NCBI GenBank assembly: GCA_023957995.1
Contig: JAMLGK010000007.1
Location: 1 to 64,000, forward strand
Reading direction: 5' to 3'
DNA: 64,000 nt
Origin: Microthrixaceae bacterium
Lineage (GTDB): Bacteria; Actinomycetota; Acidimicrobiia; Acidimicrobiales; Microtrichaceae
The translations under genes were made by a program, and so were the position numbers. The notes beneath the pieces are model-generated. The model ran no database searches and was not told the origin of the DNA. It worked only from the letters and a program-made list of their open reading frames with translations. Positions 15,710 through 24,472 of the stretch are shown here, piece by piece (positions within the stretch are counted from its first letter, which is position 1; the number at the start of each line of letters is the position of its first letter).

Positions 15710-16516
15710 GTCGGAGCGATCGCCGTGACAGAGGCTCCCCCCGAGAGGGTGGGTCTTCTGCTGGCCGACGCCCGCACCCGACGCGGCCTGGGGCTGGAGG
15801 AGGCGTGCCGCCGTGCCGGTGTGCTCGACCCCGCCGAGCTGATGGCCCTCGAAGGTGGAGCGCTGGCGGTCGACGAAGCGACCTTCGCCGCGCTGAGCGG
15901 TCTCTACGGAGTATCCGCTCGTGACCTGGTGCCACCCCGGGACCACCTGGTGGTCGACCTGCGGGAGGGCTACCTGCGTGCCGGCGGCGAGATGACGCTG
16001 TTGTCATCCGGCGTCGGACGTCACGACGTCCTGTCCCGCTACCTCGAGATGGTCTGGGAGATGCGGTGCGTGGAGCCGGGCTCCGAGGTGCCGCTGCGCG
16101 ATGCCGATCTCGAGGTGCTCGGCGACAGCCTCGAGGTTGCCCCGGGTGCGCTGCGGGCCGAACTCCTCCGGATGATGCGCGAGCGGGTGCGGGCGATTCC
16201 CAAGCGGCGTGTACTGCTGGGCCTCGGCGCCGCCATTGCCGTGGTGACCGGCGGCGTGCTGATGTGGCAGTCCGGTGCTGACAACCCCTCGCTCGATGCC
16301 GTCACCGCAGGTTCTGCCGCGGTCGCCACCGCGCCGGCGGCGCAACTCCCGCCCGCCCCCGAGGCGACCATCGGCGATGCAGTCGTGATCGAGCGCGGCG
16401 GAACCCAGGGGACGGTCACGGGAGACCTGCCCGCCGCACCGGCGGCAGAGGTCGGCGATGCTGCTGTTCAGGAACGCAACCCCGACGGATCTCCCGGGGT
16501 CCAACAGACCCGCTGA
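15620..16516 (+). CDS. Membrane-anchored HTH protein with Met/His-rich N-terminal repeat
   Basis: A 298-residue protein if started at ATG 15620, which has GAAGAGGA at Shine-Dalgarno distance. ATG 15605 is a weaker alternative, and any of the five later repeat ATGs could also serve. Residues 1-30 are six Met/His pentapeptides, possibly metal-binding. Residues ~42-105 form an Xre-like HTH (LLADARTRRGLGLEEACRRA). A helical cytoplasmic part is followed by one TM at ~197-216 and a Pro/Ala-rich outer tail with two imperfect repeats (LPPAPEATIGDAVVIERG and LPAAPAAEVGDAAVQERN). HTH-plus-TM order resembles RodZ, but the outer domain is much shorter. Function unknown. It is divergent from the response regulator and convergent with the phosphatase gene. 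Confidence 0.7.
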   Translation: MHDDAMHDGAMPNDGMHGGAMHGDAMHGGDVGAIAVTEAPPERVGLLLADARTRRGLGLEEACRRAGVLDPAELMALEGGALAVDEATFAALSGLYGVSARDLVPPRDHLVVDLREGYLRAGGEMTLLSSGVGRHDVLSRYLEMVWEMRCVEPGSEVPLRDADLEVLGDSLEVAPGALRAELLRMMRERVRAIPKRRVLLGLGAAIAVVTGGVLMWQSGADNPSLDAVTAGSAAVATAPAAQLPPAPEATIGDAVVIERGGTQGTVTGDLPAAPAAEVGDAAVQERNPDGSPGVQQTR

Positions 16517-16520
16517 TCCC

Positions 16521-17363
16521 TCAGGTGAGCGTGGATTCGATTCCGCACGAGAGCAGGAGGCTCCGCATGGAATCGATCCGGTCGGGGTGGCACACGAGGA
16601 CGGACCCGGGCTTCGGCGGACCACCCTCGATCGCCTCGACCGCTGCACCCGCCTCGGTGGCGATCAGTTGACCCGCGGCCAGGTCCCATATCGACAGGCC
16701 CGCTTCGTAGTAGGCGTCCACCCGTCCGGCCGCAACGGAACACATGTCCACCGCAGCTGCCCCCATCCGCCTGATGTCGCGGATCTGTGAGATGAGTTCG
16801 GCCACGACCTCGGCCTGCTTCGCCCGCCGCGACGGTTCGTACCCGAAGCCGGTTGCCACCAGCATTCGTTCGAGCGGCGGTGGATCCGCCAGTGCGAGCC
16901 TCCGGGCGCCGGTTCCCCCGGATTCACAGAACGAGCCCGCCCCGCGTCGGGCCCAGTAGGTACGACGATGGGTGGGATCCGCCACGACGCCGACCAGCGG
17001 TTCGCCCCCGACCCAGGCAGCCACCGAGACCGCGTAGCCGGGATGGTCGTAGAGGTAGTTGGTGGTTCCGTCGATCGGATCGATGATCCAGGTGACCCCG
17101 TCAGCTGCAAGGTCGCCCCCGTGTTCCTCGCCGAGCAGGGCGTCGGCCGGTCGGAGCCGCCCCAGGATCTCCCTGATCCGGTTCTCCGAGGCCACGTCCA
17201 TCTCGGTGACGTGATCGGTCGAGGTCGACTTGTCCGACACCCGGAGTCGGGTCGGACGCTCATCGACGATGAGCGAAACCGCCGCGGCCGCCGCCTCGCG
17301 CGCTGCCGCCAGCAGCTCCTCGGGATCAGGGTCCGGTTCGGTGCCGGTCTCCGGGTCAGGCAC
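16521..17363 (-). CDS. Inositol-monophosphatase-family enzyme
   Basis: A 280-residue Mg-dependent phosphatase of the IMPase/FBPase/HisN group. Metal-site motifs are GEEHGG, WIIDPIDGTTNYLY and, near the C-terminus, SIWDLAAG. Substrates in this family include inositol-1-phosphate, histidinol phosphate and fructose bisphosphate; the sequence does not decide between them. The N-terminus is Pro/Glu/Asp-rich. Start GTG 17363 overlaps the end of the small membrane protein gene upstream by 8 nt, so the two are probably co-transcribed. Confidence 0.87.
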   Translation of the reverse strand: MPDPETGTEPDPDPEELLAAAREAAAAAVSLIVDERPTRLRVSDKSTSTDHVTEMDVASENRIREILGRLRPADALLGEEHGGDLAADGVTWIIDPIDGTTNYLYDHPGYAVSVAAWVGGEPLVGVVADPTHRRTYWARRGAGSFCESGGTGARRLALADPPPLERMLVATGFGYEPSRRAKQAEVVAELISQIRDIRRMGAAAVDMCSVAAGRVDAYYEAGLSIWDLAAGQLIATEAGAAVEAIEGGPPKPGSVLVCHPDRIDSMRSLLLSCGIESTLT

Positions 17364-17634
17364 GGTCGCGGATCGTGTTCCACTCGCCGAGCGCCCTGAG
17401 GGTCAGCACCGCCACGACGGCGACGCCTCCGGCGAAGCCGAGACCGCAGAGCAACAGGAGTGCACCGGTGGCGATCGAGCCGAAGTTCGCGAGTCGTCCG
17501 AATGCCGCGCCGATGAAGCCACCCGCCACGCCGCCCACGAGCACCGACGTGAACGCCACGATGCGCGCCCACAGCGGGGGCAGTGCGCTGTCCGGGCGGG
17601 GTGGGGCCGGTCGGGGGCTCGACTGAGCGGTCAT
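17356..17634 (-). CDS. Small membrane protein, two TM segments
   Basis: A 92-residue protein with a Pro-rich N-terminus and two hydrophobic segments (~25-45 and ~52-80) with Gly-rich helix packing (GGVAGGFIGAAFG). No family is recognised. ATG 17634 is used; ATG 17643 would add three residues. Its 3' end overlaps the phosphatase start by 8 nt, and it is divergent from the Nudix gene across only ~33 bp. Confidence 0.5.
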   Translation of the reverse strand: MTAQSSPRPAPPRPDSALPPLWARIVAFTSVLVGGVAGGFIGAAFGRLANFGSIATGALLLLCGLGFAGGVAVVAVLTLRALGEWNTIRDRA

Positions 17635-17655
17635 CACGGTCATGCTAAGGCGTGC

Positions 17656-17661
17656 CAGACT
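17656..17661 (+). promoter_or_regulatory. Leaderless-type -10 box CAGACT
   Basis: CAGACT keeps A at position 2 and T at position 6 and ends 6 nt before GTG 17668. The same hexamer and spacing recur at 26705. Confidence 0.35.
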
Positions 17662-17667
17662 CTGGAC

Positions 17668-18213
17668 GTGCAGCACTGGAGCGTCGGGGGTGCGGTAATC
17701 GAGTCGTCGGTCCTCCCGGCGGATGCCTTGGCCGACCGCGCTCCCGCATCGGCGGCGTCTCCGGGCGTCCTCATGGTCAAGAACCTGCGTCGGGGAGGAC
17801 TGCTCGACTGGACCCCACCCGGCGGCGTGATAGATCGCGGCGAGAGCCTCATCTCGGGGCTCACCCGCGAAGTGCTGGAGGAGACGGGCCTGAGCGTTCG
17901 CTCCTGGAGCGGGCCGTTGTACGAGATCACGGCGCATGCTCCGGAACTCGGCTGGGAGCTGCGGGTGGAGGTCCACCGCGCGGTGGAGGTCGTCGGACAA
18001 CTACAGGTGGGCCGCGATCCCGACGGAATAGTCGTCGAGGCGGATGTGGTGGACCCCCTCGACTGCGCGGAGCGGATGCGCAGCGCTCACCCCTGGGTGC
18101 GCGAACCGCTCGTGGCGTGGATGGCGGAGCGTTGGTCGGGGTCCCGGAGCTACTCGTACCGGGTGGAGGGCAAGGATCCGGCGAACCTGCACATAGTGAG
18201 GCTGGATCCGTGA
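17668..18213 (+). CDS. Nudix hydrolase
   Basis: A 181-residue Nudix protein. The full Nudix box is present: GGVIDRGESL continues to REVLEETGL (Gx5Ex7REUxEExGU). Start GTG 17668 is chosen because the Nudix fold begins at once (VQHWSVGGAVIESS) and a -10-like hexamer lies 6 nt upstream. These enzymes cleave nucleoside diphosphates linked to other groups; the substrate is unknown. The later part has an Asp/Glu strand region and an HPWVREPL motif. It is followed by a small hairpin. Confidence 0.85.
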   Translation: MQHWSVGGAVIESSVLPADALADRAPASAASPGVLMVKNLRRGGLLDWTPPGGVIDRGESLISGLTREVLEETGLSVRSWSGPLYEITAHAPELGWELRVEVHRAVEVVGQLQVGRDPDGIVVEADVVDPLDCAERMRSAHPWVREPLVAWMAERWSGSRSYSYRVEGKDPANLHIVRLDP

Positions 18214-18257
18214 GGCTGGGCTCGCCGCCCGGTGGTTCGACCCGGCCGGATGGTTCT

Positions 18258-18275
18258 GCAGGTCGACAAACCTGC
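18258..18275 (+). terminator. Weak hairpin after the Nudix gene
   Basis: GCAGGT-6 nt-ACCTGC, 6-bp stem, ~45 bp after the Nudix stop; no U-tract. It could equally be an operator for the next gene. Confidence 0.25.
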
Positions 18276-18317
18276 GGAGTTTCCGGCGGGCTGAAGTCGC
18301 GCCGGCGGTCCTGGCCG

Positions 18318-18323
18318 GTAGCG
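18318..18323 (+). promoter_or_regulatory. -10 box TAGCGT of the DUF3040 gene
   Basis: TAGCGT lies ~55 nt upstream of ATG 18379. The gene has a good Shine-Dalgarno (GGGGGA), so it would have a ~50-nt leader, unlike the leaderless genes. Confidence 0.4.
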
Positions 18324-18378
18324 TGTGGCATCATGGCGCGGACGGGCACCACCAGAACGAGCCAGGGGGACCTGCACG

Positions 18379-18768
18379 ATGCCGCTGTCTGAGGACGAAC
18401 AGCGCATTCTGAGCGAGATCGAGAGCCAGTTGCGGGAATCCGATCCGGATCTGGCCGAAGAGGTCTCGCGCAAGACCGTCTACCGTGACGCGTTCGGAAA
18501 GCTGCGTTGGGCGATCGTCGGCTTCATCCTGGCGCTGGCGGCCTCTGTGTTGCTGCTCAGCATCAACTACCTACTGGCCTTCGTCGGATTCCTCGCGATG
18601 TTCGCGGCGGCGCTGTACATCGAGCGCAACCTGCGTCGGGTCGGGCGTGCAGGCATCAACGAGGCCACGCGGGCGATCCGTCGCAACAGCCTGCGCGAGT
18701 ATCTGGACAACGCCGGCAACAAGGCCCGCGATCGTCTTCGTCGCGACGAAGAGTCTGACGAGGACTGA
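18379..18768 (+). CDS. DUF3040 membrane protein
   Basis: A 129-residue protein beginning MPLSEDEQRILSEIESQL, the hallmark of the actinobacterial DUF3040 family. One or two TM helices lie at ~38-80, and a basic, Arg-rich C-terminal helix ends in Glu/Asp. The family has no established function; in many actinobacteria it lies near division genes. AGGGGGA upstream fixes the start. In its 3' flank a 16-nt repeat occurs twice, and the convergent transglutaminase gene ends ~100 bp away. Confidence 0.85.
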   Translation: MPLSEDEQRILSEIESQLRESDPDLAEEVSRKTVYRDAFGKLRWAIVGFILALAASVLLLSINYLLAFVGFLAMFAAALYIERNLRRVGRAGINEATRAIRRNSLREYLDNAGNKARDRLRRDEESDED

Positions 18769-18773
18769 ACTCC

Positions 18774-18805
18774 CGCCCGTTCCACCGGTCGCCCGTTCCA
18801 CTGGT
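18774..18805 (+). repeat. 16-nt tandem repeat x2 after the DUF3040 gene
   Basis: CGCCCGTTCCACCGGT followed by CGCCCGTTCCACTGGT, one mismatch, starting 5 bp after the DUF3040 stop. Confidence 0.75.
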
Positions 18806-18865
18806 CGGCGCTCGGCACCGACCCCGAACTCCTCCCATCGCCGGAACCGTCCCGACGCCTGTCAG

Positions 18866-21127
18866 CTACAGCGGTTGGCCGCTGGTGACCGGAACGCTCT
18901 CGGGGTCGTCCGCGAGTCGGTTCGCGATCGCGTCCGCCGCTTCGGCCGCCTGTTGGCTGGCCCAGGCGGTGTTCGGCGTGCCGGACCATCTCCGTGCCGA
19001 CTCGAGCGCCGCCAGCCAGCGCAGCTCCGGCACCCGGAGCGACTTGTTGCAGCGCTCCGCGAACTCCAGGGGCGTCTCACTGGCGGAGCAGGTGAAACCA
19101 CGATCGCCCAGGTGCCCGATCGTGTCGTCCCAGGCGCGCCGCACCGGATCGGTGGCTCCGGTGGTCCGCATCCGTCGACGCACGATCGGAACCGTTGCCA
19201 TGGACACCACGAAGATCACCAGCGCAGCGGCCAGCACCCAGAGCCAGCTCACGCCACCCCCGGTGACCTCGGCAGTCGGTTCGGGTGCGTCGGCGGTGAC
19301 CTCCGAGGGCGAGTCAGCAGGTTGCTCAGCGCCGCCGTCGACGGACGTGCTGGGCGCCTCGGTCACGGTGGTGGTCGAATCGAGCGATTCCAGACCGGTC
19401 GAACCTGCCGGCGGTGCGGCCTGGGCCGGTGCCACGCCGGTGACCTCGCTGGTCCTCGGGTCACCACGCCCCGGTGTGGGCTCGAATGCCACCCACCCGA
19501 TACCGCGGAAGAGCACCTCGGGCCACGCGTGTGCATGTCGACCGCGCACCGCGAACGTGCGCAGGTCACCGTCGTCGAGTCCAGCCTCGGAGTCGCCCGG
19601 GGTGAATCCGACGACGACCCGGGCCGCGAAACCCAGCGAACGGGCACCGAGCGCGAACGCGGTCGAGAACTGTTGGCAGAATCCACTGCGGGCCGTGAGG
19701 AACGCATCCAGGGGATCTGCGTCGCCCGAGTAGTTCGCCGTCTCGTCATAGGCGAAGGTGTCGCGGAAGTGGTTCTGAAGCGCGAGCAGCGACTGGTAGG
19801 GGGAGAGACCGGCCGCCAGGTCGGCGGCGAGTACCCGCAGCTCTGCCGGTGCTCCCCCCGGGTCGGTGAGATCGCCCGAGGCCGGCCCGGGCAGCGAGTT
19901 CTCGAGTGTCGCGGGATCGGGGGTGCCGGCGTCGGAGGCCGTTCGGAATTCGATCCGGTCACCGTCGGAGAGGTCACCGCTGCGCTTGATGAGAGAGCCG
20001 GATTTCGGGTCCCAGTTCAACTCCAGTTCGGTCTCGGCGCTGATCGGGTCGGCGGGAGAAGGGACCCAGATCCCACCCAGACCCCGAATCTCGAGGTCGG
20101 TGGGCGGCTCCGCCGGTTGTCCCGACCCGAGAGGTCCGTTCAGTGGTGAGTAGGAGTTCGACAGCACCCAGATCCCGTTCTCGGCGTCGTAGGTGTCCAG
20201 CGCGGTGAGCCTCCAGTACTGCGAGGTGTCCGCCTCGACGGTGAACAGCAGCTCGTCGGACCGCGGGCCCAGATCGGCGCCGATCTCCACGAACGGTGAC
20301 ACGACAGTGCGGGGACCGCCATCGCCGAGCCCCCCTCGACGCACATCGACCACCGGGTCCACACCCACCGGGAGCACGGGAACGGACACCGCAGCGACGA
20401 CCACGCCGAGAACCACGATCCCTGCTCCGCTCGCCAGACGTGCAGGGGTGACCGCGCTGGTCCTCGGCACCCAGTTGTAGGCCGAATTGCGCCAGGCGAC
20501 CTGGGTCAGCGCGTAGATGCCGACCCCCAGGAGCAGCAGCAGCGCGCTGGGGTACCTCCAGGAGGATCGCGCCACGAATCCGAGGCCGATGGTCGCAACG
20601 ATGTGCGGGACGGCTCCCTGGACAGGTGAGCGGAACCTCATCGCAGCGGTGGAACAGAAGAGTGCCAGGATCCAGATGAGCGCCGCCAGCGCGACCAGGT
20701 GGCCGGTGCGGGGATCGAGGGGAGCGATGTCGCGCTCGAACTGCGAGAAGTCATCGCGCAGCAGCGAGGTGAGGGTCAGTACCGAGCCGGGGGTCGGCAG
20801 CAAGCCCCATCGTTGCTCGGGGGCCACGATCGCGAGGAGTGCCAGAGCTCCGACCAGCAGGTGCAGGAGGTCACCCGACCATCCCGGGAGTGGACTCCGG
20901 CGGATCACGACCGCGAGTGCCCAGGCCGCCGTGGCCACGAGTGCGAGGTCCAGCACCGAAGCTGTGTCGGAGAACAACCGCAGGGTGGAACCGGCCAACA
21001 CGACCCCGAGTGCCAGACAACCCAGTTCGGCCGCGACGTACCACCAACCGCTCAGCGGGAGCGTCGGTGGACGGGCGAGCGGTTGGGCCGCGACCCGCGC
21101 TGGTCGGTCCACCGATCCCCAGCTCAT
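18866..21127 (-). CDS. TgpA-type membrane transglutaminase-like protein
   Basis: A 753-residue protein with six to seven N-terminal TM segments and an extracytoplasmic transglutaminase-like core at roughly residues 430-560. Catalytic Cys is in SGFCQQFSTAFA, His in GRHAHAWPEV and the third residue in the following FEPTPGRGD region. A Thr/Ser/Glu-rich stretch, another TM near 650 and a cytoplasmic helical C-terminus follow. This is the DUF3488/TgpA layout. It is the third gene of a MoxR - DUF58 - transglutaminase operon, an arrangement widespread in bacteria and thought to act in envelope protein processing. The start overlaps the DUF58 stop (ATGA). Confidence 0.88.
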   Translation of the reverse strand: MSWGSVDRPARVAAQPLARPPTLPLSGWWYVAAELGCLALGVVLAGSTLRLFSDTASVLDLALVATAAWALAVVIRRSPLPGWSGDLLHLLVGALALLAIVAPEQRWGLLPTPGSVLTLTSLLRDDFSQFERDIAPLDPRTGHLVALAALIWILALFCSTAAMRFRSPVQGAVPHIVATIGLGFVARSSWRYPSALLLLLGVGIYALTQVAWRNSAYNWVPRTSAVTPARLASGAGIVVLGVVVAAVSVPVLPVGVDPVVDVRRGGLGDGGPRTVVSPFVEIGADLGPRSDELLFTVEADTSQYWRLTALDTYDAENGIWVLSNSYSPLNGPLGSGQPAEPPTDLEIRGLGGIWVPSPADPISAETELELNWDPKSGSLIKRSGDLSDGDRIEFRTASDAGTPDPATLENSLPGPASGDLTDPGGAPAELRVLAADLAAGLSPYQSLLALQNHFRDTFAYDETANYSGDADPLDAFLTARSGFCQQFSTAFALGARSLGFAARVVVGFTPGDSEAGLDDGDLRTFAVRGRHAHAWPEVLFRGIGWVAFEPTPGRGDPRTSEVTGVAPAQAAPPAGSTGLESLDSTTTVTEAPSTSVDGGAEQPADSPSEVTADAPEPTAEVTGGGVSWLWVLAAALVIFVVSMATVPIVRRRMRTTGATDPVRRAWDDTIGHLGDRGFTCSASETPLEFAERCNKSLRVPELRWLAALESARRWSGTPNTAWASQQAAEAADAIANRLADDPESVPVTSGQPL

Positions 21128-22323
21128 GGCGCCACCACGGACTGACCGGAGGGACTGCCGATCTGCCAGGCGCTGGCCAGCGTCGAGTTGCCGTCCCAGT
21201 CGATCCTCAGCGCCCGCCCGGCCGAACCGCCCGTCCAGCTGCCTGCGGCGACGGGCGATCCCGCCGGGGTTCCTGCGGTGCAGACAACCACGTCGGCCAC
21301 CCGGTGGAGGTTCTGGTCGGTGCGTATGGACGGGTCACCGGAACACACGATCGTGGACGCGTCGCCGCTCGTGCGCGAACGCAGGATGGTGGTCGGGTCC
21401 GATCCCTCGCGCCGGGTCGTGGTGGCCAACACGTCGAGGAGTTCACCGAGGGCTGCGTTGTGTTCCACCGATCCGCTGTTGCGGGATCCCGGTGATGTGG
21501 TCAGCAGGCGCATCGGGCGCCGCACATCGGATGCGGCCACGGCGATACTCGCGGCCACCTCCACCGCCCGCTCGAACGCCGCGGGTGCCGCCGTGGGCCG
21601 GGTGTCGAGCAGGATCGTCACCGGTGTGTGCAGAACTGGCGGTTCCACCTGAACGACGTGCGGTTCGTTGCGCCGGGCGGAGGTCCGCCAGTGGATCCGC
21701 CGGAGGTCGTCGCCGCGCACATATGGGCGGAGGCCCACGAGGTCCTCGTCGGCCTCGGCGCCACCGAGCACCGCCGCGGTCCGATCGCCCGGTCCCGGTC
21801 TGGGGCCCGGACCCCGCAACAGGTCTCCGAGTGGATGTGTCCTCGGGCGGACCAGCAACGAGGCGTCGCTCGGTACGCCTGTTGCGCTGTGCCAGATCGA
21901 CAGCGGATCGTCGTGGTCGATGTGCAGGGGTCCGATCCGCACGAGACCGCGTGCCGGAGTCGGCAGAGCCACCGCCACCGTCGTCGATTCCCCGGGCTGC
22001 AGCGATGCCACGGCCACGGTGCCCGACCCGGCCGTACCGAACCGGCCCCGCAGCCTCACGGGTACGGTTCGCCGCCCGCCCCGATTCACGATGTGCACCC
22101 GCAGTGCTGCTTCATCACCCCGGGTGACCGTCGGCGGGTCGGTGCGGGCCTCGACCTCCGGGACCGCGCGGCGCCACCGGTGCAGCGCGGCGGTGGCGGC
22201 CGAACAGGTCCACACCGCGACGGCGAAGATCGACAACTCGGGCAGCCCGAACAGCCACGCGACCACCACGACGGCCGCGCTGCCCACCGTCAGTGCAAGG
22301 GCGCGTCCGGTAGTGAGTTTCAC
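21124..22323 (-). CDS. DUF58 protein
   Basis: A 399-residue protein with two N-terminal hydrophobic segments, a beta-rich middle, and the DUF58 signature GLRPYVRGDDLRRIHWRTSARRNE-like motif (LRPYxxGDDxRxIxWxxSAR) near residues 200-225. A von Willebrand-like C-terminal part follows (VTILLDTRP). GTG 22323 is used, 7 nt after the MoxR stop; upstream in-frame codons would overlap MoxR. DUF58 proteins are encoded with MoxR ATPases and may be their clients or partners in metal-dependent protein assembly. Confidence 0.87.
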   Translation of the reverse strand: MKLTTGRALALTVGSAAVVVVAWLFGLPELSIFAVAVWTCSAATAALHRWRRAVPEVEARTDPPTVTRGDEAALRVHIVNRGGRRTVPVRLRGRFGTAGSGTVAVASLQPGESTTVAVALPTPARGLVRIGPLHIDHDDPLSIWHSATGVPSDASLLVRPRTHPLGDLLRGPGPRPGPGDRTAAVLGGAEADEDLVGLRPYVRGDDLRRIHWRTSARRNEPHVVQVEPPVLHTPVTILLDTRPTAAPAAFERAVEVAASIAVAASDVRRPMRLLTTSPGSRNSGSVEHNAALGELLDVLATTTRREGSDPTTILRSRTSGDASTIVCSGDPSIRTDQNLHRVADVVVCTAGTPAGSPVAAGSWTGGSAGRALRIDWDGNSTLASAWQIGSPSGQSVVAP

Positions 22324-22330
22324 TGCATCG

Positions 22331-23362
22331 TCAGTCCGGTACCGGTGTGCCGTCGACGAGCGAGCGGACGAACTGCCCGCTGTCGGCTCCACGCGCCACC
22401 GCTGTACCCGAGAGCACCAGCCGGTGGGCGAGCACGGGTTCGGCCAGGTGTTTCACATCATCGGCGATGACGTAGTTGCGGCCCTCGGCCGCTGCATGGA
22501 CACGGGCTGCCCGCAGGAGTCCGAGGCAGGCACGGGGCGAGACGCCGAGCAGCACGTCGGGCTCGGATCGGGTCACGGCAGCGAGACCGACCACGTAGGT
22601 GGCGATGGACTCGGCCACGTGCACTCCTGCTGCCGCCCGGGTGAGTGCGGCCACGCCGTCGGCGTCGACCACCGGCGTCACCCGGTCGAGCGAATGCGCA
22701 TGGTCGGTCTCGGTGAGCAGGGCGATCTCGTGCGCCTCGGAGGGGTAACCCACCGACAACCGCATGAGGAACCGGTCGAGCTGGCTCTCGGGCAACGGGA
22801 ACGTCCCGTGGTGCTCCACAGGGTTCTGCGTGGCGATCACCATGAACGGGTGCGGCAGCTGGCGCGTGGTGCCGTCGGCGGTCACCTGCTGCTCCTCCAT
22901 CGCCTCCAGTAGCGCGGACTGCGTCTTGGGCGAGGCGCGGTTGATCTCATCGCCGAGGAGGAGGTTGGTGAACACCGGGCCCGGATGGAACTCGAAGCTG
23001 TCATCGCGCGAACTCCACACGGTGGAGCCCACCACATCCGCCGGCAGCAGGTCCGGCGTGAACTGGATCCGACCGAACCCCAGCTGCAGCGACCTTGCGA
23101 GGGCCTTGGCCAGAGTCGTCTTGCCCACCCCGGGGACGTCCTCGATCAGCAGATGGCCCTCCGCCAGAAGGCATGTGAGAGCCGATCTGATCACATCGGT
23201 CTTGCCGTGGATGGCCCGTTCGGTCGATGCCACCACCTGTTCGAACAGCTCGCCGAAGGTGGCTTGCGGAGCGTCGGCGGATCCGGTGCCGGAGCCAGCA
23301 CCCGGGGGAGTCGACGCGGCGACCGTTTCGGCCGGGGACCCCGCGGGGCCAAAGGCTGTCAT
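22331..23362 (-). CDS. MoxR-family AAA+ ATPase
   Basis: A 343-residue MoxR ATPase. Walker A is EDVPGVGKTTLAKALA, Walker B LLLGDEINRASPKTQSALLEAMEE, with sensor 1 in VIATQNPVEHHGTFPLPESQLDRF. The first ~35 residues are a flexible Ser/Gly/Ala extension. MoxR proteins act as chaperone-like ATPases with DUF58 proteins, encoded immediately downstream. A strong Shine-Dalgarno (GGGAGGA) precedes ATG 23362; it is the first gene of the operon. Confidence 0.93.
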   Translation of the reverse strand: MTAFGPAGSPAETVAASTPPGAGSGTGSADAPQATFGELFEQVVASTERAIHGKTDVIRSALTCLLAEGHLLIEDVPGVGKTTLAKALARSLQLGFGRIQFTPDLLPADVVGSTVWSSRDDSFEFHPGPVFTNLLLGDEINRASPKTQSALLEAMEEQQVTADGTTRQLPHPFMVIATQNPVEHHGTFPLPESQLDRFLMRLSVGYPSEAHEIALLTETDHAHSLDRVTPVVDADGVAALTRAAAGVHVAESIATYVVGLAAVTRSEPDVLLGVSPRACLGLLRAARVHAAAEGRNYVIADDVKHLAEPVLAHRLVLSGTAVARGADSGQFVRSLVDGTPVPD

Positions 23363-23524
23363 CTCTCGGGGTCCTCCCTCGTCGGTGCGCGTCCCTCGCC
23401 TGACGACGCTGGCGCGCTCGGCACCAGTGTGTCAGATCACCTCCGGTGAGCCGGGCGCGGTGCCCTCGTCAGGTGTCCCGGCCCGCCGCGCCCTATCTTG
23501 GCGGTCAGTGACCCCCGGTGAACC

Positions 23525-24472
23525 ATGATCGAAACCTCGCTCAGTGACCACACGACACCTGCGGTGTTGGCGCTCGACGTGGGTGGGACCAAGTTGGAAG
23601 CGGGCGTGGTCGCACCAGGCGGCGCGGTGCTGGCGCGGAGGCGGGTGCCGACCGGTGATGGTGACGAGCAACAGTTGTTTGCAGCCGTGGTCGAACTGCT
23701 GCGGGGCGTTCTGGGCGAATCCGGCGTTCCGGTTGCGGCGATCGGGGTCGGCTGCGGCGGACCCATGAGTGGACCTGCCCCGGACGATCCTGGCGCGGGT
23801 GCCGCCACGGTGTCCCCGCTCAACATCGGCGCCTGGAGGGACTTCCCGCTCGGACCGAGGCTCGCTGAGGAGTTCGGTGTCCCCGTCAGGGTCGACAACG
23901 ACGCCAAGGCCCTGGCTCTCGCCGAGGGTTCGCTGGGCGCCGCGGGCGGAGTCGACGACTTCCTTGCGATGGTGGTCTCCACCGGCGTGGGCGGAGGAAT
24001 AGTGCTCGACGGCCGCCTGCTCGATGGAGCGATGGGCAACGCCGGACACATCGGGCACCTGGTGGTGGACCCGTTGGGTCGACCCTGTGTCTGCGGGGCG
24101 CGGGGATGTCTCGAGGCGCAGGTGTCGGGCACTGCGATCGCCGAGATCACCGGCCGCCCTGCGGCCGAGGCACCGTTGGCGCTCCGAAGGCACAGCGGAC
24201 GCCTGGTCGGTCGGGCGGTCGGTTCGGTCTGCAACCTGCTGGATCTGCGATTGGCGGTTCTCGCAGGGTCGGTGGCGATCGGATTCGGGGAGCCCTTCCT
24301 CGAGGAGGCCCGCTCGGAACTGGCGCGCGTCGCCCGGTTGGAGTTCTCCAGGGGCGCCGAGATCCGTATCGGGGGGCTGGGTGCCGATGGGCCGCTGTTG
24401 GGAGCTGCGGAGGTGGGACTCCTCCGGGTCCGGGACCAGGGCGGAGCGGGGTCGGGAATCGGAAATGGGTGA
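23525..24472 (+). CDS. ROK-family sugar kinase
   Basis: A 315-residue ROK kinase, the second in the window. LALDVGGTKLEAGVV is the phosphate loop, VDNDAKALALAEG contains the catalytic Asp, and NAGHIGHLVVD with CVCGARGCLEAQVSG is the zinc site. The NAGHIGH sequence, in place of the GEPGH of the other kinase, suggests a different sugar preference. No DNA-binding domain is present. Its last 8 nt overlap the next small gene. Confidence 0.87.
   Translation: MIETSLSDHTTPAVLALDVGGTKLEAGVVAPGGAVLARRRVPTGDGDEQQLFAAVVELLRGVLGESGVPVAAIGVGCGGPMSGPAPDDPGAGAATVSPLNIGAWRDFPLGPRLAEEFGVPVRVDNDAKALALAEGSLGAAGGVDDFLAMVVSTGVGGGIVLDGRLLDGAMGNAGHIGHLVVDPLGRPCVCGARGCLEAQVSGTAIAEITGRPAAEAPLALRRHSGRLVGRAVGSVCNLLDLRLAVLAGSVAIGFGEPFLEEARSELARVARLEFSRGAEIRIGGLGADGPLLGAAEVGLLRVRDQGGAGSGIGNG

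Noticed and set aside
18333..18392. Leaderless short open frame after TAGCGT (19 codons) upstream of the DUF3040 gene
   Set aside because: ATG 18333 lies 9 nt beyond the -10, but the peptide is short, basic and unconserved-looking; probably part of a leader. A regulatory upstream peptide cannot be excluded.
20517..22127. Long plus-strand frame over the DUF58/transglutaminase genes
   Set aside because: Opposite strand carries two genes with catalytic and family motifs and a coupled start/stop.
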